Shown here: positions 57,500 through 64,000 of the stretch, piece by piece
Position numbering within the stretch: position 1 is the stretch's first letter
How the letters are laid out: each line of letters begins with the position of its first letter
DNA from: Chimonanthus salicifolius
Taxonomy: Eukaryota; Streptophyta; Magnoliopsida; Laurales; Calycanthaceae
DNA: 64,000 nt
Direction: 5' to 3'
Assembly (NCBI GenBank): GCA_013350335.1
Contig: CM023536.1
Location: forward strand, 12,777,520 to 12,841,519
Notes under the pieces: model-generated
Told to the model about the DNA's origin: nothing
The model's database searches: none
The model's input: the letters and a program-made list of their open reading frames with translations, nothing else
Position numbers and translations under genes: made by a program

Positions 57500-58110
57500 T
57501 CCTCTCCTCGGATGAAGTTCGTGCGGACGGCGGAAAACCCTTCTCCTTCCATTTCCGAGAAGAGGCGCACCCCTTTATAGCCCCCGTGCCGTCTCGCCTG
57601 CCCTTTGCTCCTCCTCTACCTACTCAATTCGCCCCCATCCGCCCCTCTTTGGCCAACCCCTCTCCGCTCAACTCAGTCACCACTGCCTTATCCCTCCACC
57701 CTAACCAGACTATCTACCCCAGGAGATAGTCTTGTCCCATATCAGCCCGGACCAGCTTCTTGTTGACTGCCTAGGGTCCGATTTATCTGCTATCTGCCTG
57801 AGGCGCGTTTTCCGCCGGGACCCATTTCAAATAAAAGAAACAGCAGCAGTGCCGCGGCGGTGCGTTTCTAAGCCATATAACGACTGAGTCTAAGAAGAAG
57901 AAAAGTCCCGTCGCATTTCTGGGGTTTCAACGGAAGCTTCTGTTCTAACATCCGATTTTTCTATATTTCTCCATTTCACATTCCTTTTCTTTTAAAGATA
58001 ACCATCTGCTTTCTTCTTCAATTGCAGCATCTATTCTCATCTATAAAATCTCTTTCTCCCTTCCTGCGAAATTCAAATTCAACTTTTATTTTCATCATTC
58101 CAGAATAAGG
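57500..58110 (+). promoter_or_regulatory. Promoter region and leader of IPUT1
   Basis: Base composition changes sharply here to C/T-rich and GC-richer DNA (CCCCTTTATAGCCCCC at about 57570; CTATAAAATCTC at about 58042), followed by a CT-rich leader. Either TATA-like word could serve. The start site is not determinable. Confidence 0.45.
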
Positions 58111-60716
58111 ATGAGATCCCCTACTTTGAATCTTGTCCCTCTTCTAATCTTCTTTCTAGCACTGGGTGGGATTCAGAATCGAGCATCGGGATCTGGATCC
58201 GAGGCATATGTTACTCTGCTCTATGGAGATGAATTTCTACTTGGCGTTCGTGTCCTTGGGAAGTCGATAAGGGATACAGGATCAACGAAGGATATGGTAG
58301 TTCTTGTGTCTGATGGAGTCTCCGATTATGCCAAAAGGCTGCTTCAGGTAATTGATGTTTATGTTTCTCTTAATGGAAACCTGTAATATAATTAGGAATC
58401 TTCATCATAAGAAGCTTAAGGGCTGGTTTGGTTGGAATCAGTAGACTTTTTAACTGTTTGTTCAGTGAATTCTGCAACATAAGAATAGTCCCATTTTATG
58501 TGTATAGATTTGGAATTATTAGCTGGAATATGAATATTCTATTATCAAGTGTCCCAATTTTGAGTTCCAAAATTGAACATTATGATGAGAATTAATAAAT
58601 CTCATGAAATTGGAATTATGTGGGATTTCATAATTCCTACTGAAGAATTCATGCTTATTAGACAGGCCTTAAGAGATAAACCCATACGAATACTGTCATG
58701 CATGTTAAAAACTGATTTGTTTGACATTTTTTTTTGCATGGAAATTCATCCACGAAGCTGAACAAGACATTGATGTTTTGCACGAACTAGAATCTGGACA
58801 TTAACATCTTAGTCAATGTTGGATTGGGGCATAGGAATTGTTAAATGAATTTATTTAAATTGAAGAGTTTTCTGTTACTCTAGCAAAAATGTTTACAAAA
58901 AAATCTCCTTTAATACTTCTTACCATATATATATATATATATATTTGTTTTCGGCTTTGGAGCTAGTAGCCCAAAATCACTTTGTTAAGAAATATACTAA
59001 CTGCATGATGGATCTCTTTATTCCCCCTCACCATGTGAACCTGTTGAAGTTTGTAAAAAATTATTGGCTAGGTTTTTGATGTAATCACCAAATGGTTGGT
59101 AATGTAATTGATTCTATAGAAATATCAATTTAGCTCAAACTAGTAGCAGAACCATGAAGAATATCAATGTGTAATACCCATCCAACACTAAACAAACGGA
59201 TGATTGTATGTCCTGATGGAATATCTGGGGCAAATACAATTTTGAGTACTTCAAAACAGATAATACGAGTTTTATTTATGTTTTATAATGTATTCCTTGT
59301 TTTATTATCTTCTTTATTTATTTACTTGTTTTTAGGTCTGGACAATTGCAGGCTGATGGTTGGATTGTGGAGCTTATAAGTCTTTTGGCCAACCCAAATC
59401 AGATACGACCAAAGAGGTTTTGGGGTGTATACACCAAACTAAAAATATTTAACATGACAAACTATAAGAAAGGTAACTATTATCCTTCTTCAGTTTGATT
59501 GTTCTAGTGTTTGTCTTTTTTTATTTGTTGGCCTAATTGGCTATCTTTTTTCATATTTACGTCCCACTGCCGTAATGTAATGATAATGAAAGCTGAATAT
59601 TTTATGAACTGAATCACCAGGTTTTAATTACGCTACATACAAGAAAACATATGGTTAATGGTTTCCTTTCTGTTTGTCACTATTGAATTTAATTACAGAC
59701 GATAGTTTTATTGCTAAATGGTATCTGGGATACTTTAGCAAATTCAATATGTACTGAGTCAATTGTTTTCTGCAGTTGTCTATCTTGATGCAGATACGAT
59801 TGTGGTAAAAAATATTGAGGATCTTTTTAAATGTTGGAAGTTTTGTGCAAACTTGAAGCATTCTGAAAGGTTGAATTCTGGAGTTATGGTGGTGGAGCCG
59901 TCTGAAGCTGTTTTCAAAGACATGATGAGTAAAGTTAACACCTTGTCTTCATATACTGGAGGTTCTTCTCTTCTCCCACATGTCATTTTGCATTTCTTCT
60001 ATTTCCTCAAGACCTGAAACTTTTCTTAAATGTGCGTAATTTTTTAAAACAATTAGTTAAAGCCAATGATAAGTGCCAACTCAACCCTAGATAGATGGGA
60101 TAAATGGCTTTGTTGATGACAATGGTTTGTAGTTTTCTTCTCTAATCCATCCTTTGTACTTGCTCTGAAAGTGAATAATTGAGCAAGTTCGCAATTTCTG
60201 TTTCCTCCATGCATGCATGACTAAATTACCACAATTATACAATATAGATTAGCATTTGTATATGGTTCAGTTAGCATTGTCATCTCAGGTTTCACGGATC
60301 ATAGGTCGTATCTTGCCTATTGCGAATAGGACCTAAATCACTTGATCTAAACTTAGTATTGGCTAATGTTATTTATGGATATGTTTAGCACCCCAATAAA
60401 ACTGAAGGATGGTTTGCTTTATTTTATCTTTTCTTTGGTTCCTCAACAAGAAATTCTGGGTCATCTGTCCCCCTGGCTAATTTAATAAATCAGTTACAAT
60501 CCAAAAAAGAAAAAAAGTCCCTGGCTAATTTTAGGTTCTTTCTTTCGAACAGGAGATCAGGGTTTTCTGAATTCGTACTATGATGGGTTTCCCAATGCAC
60601 ATGTCTTTGATCCAAATCTATCACAAGATATGAGAAATTCTAGGCCAGTACCTGAAATGGAACGTCTTTCTACTCTATACAATGCGGATGTTGGTCTGTA
60701 CATGCTAGCCAATAAG
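58111..60716 (+). CDS. IPUT1: Inositol phosphorylceramide glucuronosyltransferase (IPUT1/PGSIP6), first four exons
   Basis: Golgi GT8 enzyme that adds glucuronic acid to inositol phosphorylceramide, the first sugar step of plant GIPC sphingolipids. Exons: 58111-58347 (hydrophobic signal-type N-terminus, then EAYVTLLYGDEFLLGVRVLG), 59352-59472 (RFWGVYTKLKIFNMTNYKK), 59776-59961 (VVYLDADTIVVKNIEDLFK, KHSERLNSGVMVVEPSE) and 60553-60716 (GDQGFLNSYYDGFPN, RPVPEMERLSTLYNADVG). Phases agree throughout. The DxD metal-binding motif is LDADT in exon 3. The next expected exon (HYTLGPLKPWDWW-type) was not found up to 64000, so the gene continues past the window or intron 4 is enlarged by repeats. Apart from this it looks intact and single copy. 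Confidence 0.92.
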
Positions 60717-61439
60717 GTAAGTAATTTTTATTCATATATATGGTTCACAGTATGAATAATAACCCTGTTATGACATAGTAATACACTTGTAATAATTTTC
60801 AAGCATTATTGTTGGTCTTGAATAGACTAGTTTAGACTGATCTTATATATCTGTCAAAGAAAAAAATATTAACCTCATTTATGTATGTGTATATGATTAC
60901 ATACATAAACAAAAACATACACACACACACGAGCATCTTTGGATGGGAATTGCAATTTTTTCGAGGCACATAAGTAAGGACAACTGTAAAAAGGAAAAGC
61001 TAGATGTAACTGTCAAGGAGGATTACCAAAAATAGGAGGAAAGCAAACTTTGAAGAAATAATTCCCAAAGAATAATGACGAAAATCAACCCCACAACATG
61101 TTTTTGTTCTTATTTATTTATTTTTAATTTGGTGATATGGCTTGAATCCGAAACCTCTATGGTTGTGAACTTGACACTTACTCATTGTGCTACAAGCTCC
61201 TTCCTTTTGCTGAATATCTTGCGCATACCTTTTTCTTAGTAGATCTTCTATTATTTCCTTATGGAACAAATAAATTCTAACCACCATATGAATCCAAAAA
61301 ATGTAATAGGAGAGAGAAGTTATTCTTCCTAGCATAGAATAGATTCACCACTGAATTAAGGATGATGCACTGAATGTGATGTAGAACAAGTGGCCGATAA
61401 ATTCTTGAAGACCTACTCACGTCGGGTCGACAAGACGCT

Positions 61440-62150
61440 AGGCCCACATGCTTAATTCGTTTTTTTTTTTTAATATTTTAATTTGCTATTTTAATTCGTA
61501 TGTAATCCTATTTGGGTTAAGTGAAGCTTTCCTATTTGATTTAGGAGTCCTTTTGTATTTTGATTTCTTATTTTTTTTCCCTTATAAAGGCAATGCATGT
61601 AAGAGAGGGACTCACCCTTTTCGGATTATGAATTAAATCAGAATTATTACAAAGGTTTTTACCTATTGTCTTCTCTTTTCTGCCTCTAGTTGCAGACGAA
61701 TCCACTAACTGGCTGAGTTCCAGAGTCGCATCTACAGATCTTGGGTTTAATCCCAAGTGAAGACACCATTCTCAGAAGATTTGGTTATTATCCCAGTGCT
61801 ACACACATCGCCCCTTGTTTCCGCCCCTCTTGCCTTTGTCGCTACTGCTGCTACAACTCTCTGCTCCAATCTGCGACTTGTCGCGTTGCTTTCACAGCCT
61901 GTTCCGCCTTCCCTTGCTGCCGTATACCACTTATCCAGGTACTATGAGTCGTCTTCTTCACTTCCTTACATTCTTCTTCTCCTCTCTTCTCCCACTTCCG
62001 CCGCTTTCCTTCTTCTCTTCCGCTGCCCCTTTTCGTTTCCTCTGGTCTTCCGGTTGCCCCTTTCGTTTCTCAGTAGTAAAATTAACCCTAATCCCTTCAT
62101 CCCACGTGACTTAAGTCCCTCCACTTAAGTTAGAATTCGCACGTGTGATT
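61440..62150 (+). mobile_element. Probable retroelement-derived insert
   Basis: A T-rich start, a TTATAAAGGCAATGCATGTAA TATA-like promoter word, and a C/T-rich stretch (61800-62060) resemble an LTR or leader of an LTR element. No coding domain is seen and the borders are unknown. Confidence 0.3.
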
Positions 62151-62228
62151 CAACTCACGCGTGTGACTCTTTTCGAGTCGGGTTTTGACTTAATTTCGAT
62201 TTCTTCCCCGTTTCTGCTACATTAGAAT

Positions 62229-62295
62229 GATACAATGTATAATCTACAAAATTGTACATTATACTTTGTATCAATTGTACATTATACATTGTATC
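62229..62295. repeat. 67-bp imperfect hairpin with perfect 15-bp arms
   Basis: Arms GATACAATGTATAAT (62229-62243) and ATTATACATTGTATC (62281-62295) are exact reverse complements. The loop contains a further GTACATTATAC repeat. Confidence 0.8.
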
Positions 62296-63816
62296 AGTGA
62301 ACACCAAGGATCTAAGAAGGTGCTCCAGATTTTTGTGGAAGCACAATGAATTAAGACATGATTTACCTCTTTCCTTCTTGAAACATTTAGGTTGCCTCAA
62401 AACATTAGAGACACCCATTGGTAATAACAATTTGTCTTTTCCTGAAGTGGTCATTTGTGATAATTTTATCATGGATCGCATTCCATCCAAAAGCAATCAC
62501 CCTATGCTAATAGGTTATTTCCATGTGAAGGAGAAAGTAGCACACTACCATGGCGTGTTATAGTGGCAGGGGCGAAGTGAACTGTTGGGTGATTTTTTAA
62601 GTAACATTTCTATATGACAGGATTCATATGTAACTGATTGTTTCACCATATTTTGGAAGATCGGTTCGTGTTACCAGATTAAAGGGCTTATGTTAATTCC
62701 ACAGTCTTGTGATGTTTTAGTTTTCATCCCAATCATGGCTGGAATCAAGTGCAATCGCGAAATGCTATTTTCATTTTTTGCCACTTTTTCCTCGTATCTG
62801 TTTGGACATGCAGTCATCATCGGCACATTTGTGGATGGATCACGTGTTGTCTAACATGATCAAATTCTCTATTCATGTTGTGTTTTATGTGGGATCAGAT
62901 AGCCTCTCTTAGCATCCAGTTTCAAACGATACAATCTTGGTGTCCTGCAAACTTCCCAACCTGTTGATTACATCTCGTGAATGAGTTATCATTCAAGCAC
63001 GGAGACATATACACACACACACAAAGAGGAAAGGAATAAACAATCTTGTCATGTTGTGTACTTGTTTCAATTAAATGGCACATTCAATTCTCTAACGAAA
63101 CTAGGATTTTTTTTGTTGGTTTTCCCTGTTAGCAGAAAGCATGTGCACTTGTAACCATGTAATTGAAAGTTGCCAACTTTTCTCTTTACTGGGGTGTTTG
63201 TTACTGTTACATTTCAAACATTTTAAATTTTTTTTTCCCCCTAAAATTTGCCGTTATTTTAAAATGGCCCTCTTTATGTGCTATTGGTTTCCTACTCCTT
63301 CCCCCGAAAAATAAAAAAAAAAGGGAGAAAAAGAAGAAAATTTTATGTACTTGTAATTATGTCCTTATTCATATAGTTTTTTTTTTTTTTGAAAGGTACT
63401 TATTCATATAGTTTTATACATATTAACTATGTAATTAAGATTTATATGAAACACATTTTTAAGAGGGTTCAATAGACATTTTCAATCTATATTATGTGGA
63501 AATGTATCAATAGATGGAGTTTGTGTTGATGCTATCCACCTATTTCTTTGATAAGGTTGGGTGATGGTGGGTAACACCTTGGAATAACACAAATGAAATT
63601 GGACAGTCCTAGAAAAAACATTATCAAGGGGATTAGAAAAACCCAGAGTAGCCTTGAAAATCAACATCTTGTGCTCCTAGGTCATTACCCTGTGAATGGG
63701 AGAATGAAGCTGTTACTTTTGTTTTTGACCATGTCTATTCATCAAACAGTGTTTTGTTGAGATGGGTACGTCAAACATAGGCTTGTTCATGGGCTGTATT
63801 CAGGCTGGGCTTTCTT

Positions 63817-63865
63817 TTATCATAGCATAGCCCATTTTGGATTATCATAGCATAGCCCATTTTGG
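63817..63865. repeat. 25-bp tandem duplication
   Basis: TTATCATAGCATAGCCCATT followed by TTGG at 63817-63840 is repeated at 63842-63865. Confidence 0.85.
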
Positions 63866-64000
63866 ATATCTAAAAGCCTTAGCCTGCCTGCAGCCTGTCA
63901 GTCTTTTCAATGTTAAAACTGAGCCCATCCATTTGAAAAATTATGAAGCCCAAGCCCTCCCGTTGAGACTATTAAAAATTAATCCTTTTAGATTGACAGT

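Larger units (their letters stand above)
60717..64000. other. Long intron 4 of IPUT1 or downstream DNA
   Basis: 3.3 kb without a recognised exon. It contains an (AC)n run (about 60916-60930), a repeat-like insert (about 61440-62150), a 67-bp hairpin and short tandem duplications. The missing 3' exons of the upstream gene should lie beyond it. Confidence 0.5.

Noticed and set aside
57309..57515. 68-codon frame upstream of IPUT1
   Set aside because: No family resemblance. It lies in promoter DNA.
62252..62563. 103-codon frame over the hairpin region
   Set aside because: It starts inside a palindromic repeat and matches nothing known. It lies in probable intron DNA.
1..64000. CRISPR arrays, bacterial operons, Shine-Dalgarno sites, tRNA or rRNA genes
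   Set aside because: The window is intron-containing plant nuclear DNA. No spaced-repeat array, cloverleaf or rRNA segment was recognised.

Overview
This is plant nuclear DNA, almost certainly from a flowering plant with a repeat-rich genome. Every recognisable gene is a land-plant family with GT-AG introns: a callose synthase of the CALS9/CALS10 (GSL10/GSL8) type, a TEY MAP kinase, a GTE-type bromodomain-factor C-terminus, an ABCC13-like transporter and an inositol phosphorylceramide glucuronosyltransferase (IPUT1/PGSIP6 type). Between the genes lie Ty3 and Copia LTR pieces, LINEs, a TRIM, foldback elements and AT-rich DNA. The species cannot be fixed from the sequence.

Layout. 1-5136 is the 3' part of a large gag-only LTR retrotransposon with a 2.5 kb LTR. 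It sits inside the tail of a second LTR element (5137-5748), which in turn cut into a callose synthase intron at 5749. From 5749 to about 54113 the window is a tandem segmental duplication with a period of about 21.5-24 kb. Unit 1 is 5749-29680, unit 2 is 29681-51177, and a partial unit 3 runs 51178-54113. Each full unit holds, left to right: callose synthase upstream exons (-), a foldback transposon, AT-rich DNA, a MAP kinase gene (-), more AT-rich DNA, a small chimeric GTE-like gene (+) with antisense callose synthase exons in its last intron and a MAP kinase 3' end fused to its last exon, then callose synthase downstream exons (-). Each callose synthase copy therefore straddles a unit boundary.

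Fate of the copies. The MAP kinase in unit 1 (13846-15753) is intact. Its twin in unit 2 has a nonsense codon at residue 284. The chimeric gene in unit 1 (18244-21580) has five well-formed exons and an open frame of 214 residues. In unit 2 exons 2-5 have been duplicated again (41447-47097). None of the six callose synthase fragments contains the catalytic glucan synthase region in this window, and all but the shortest exon sets carry frameshifts, a stop codon, splice-site losses or insertions.

The right end (54.1-64 kb) leaves the duplication. It holds a Copia-type LTR tail, LINE remnants and the first four exons of an apparently normal, single-copy IPUT1 gene (58111-60716) that continues beyond the window or beyond a long repeat-filled intron.

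The most unusual items are the chimeric GTE/MAP-kinase gene with antisense callose synthase exons in its intron, and a cysteine-rich open frame inside the retrotransposon (1116-1547) that resembles the nucleic-acid-binding protein of flexiviruses.
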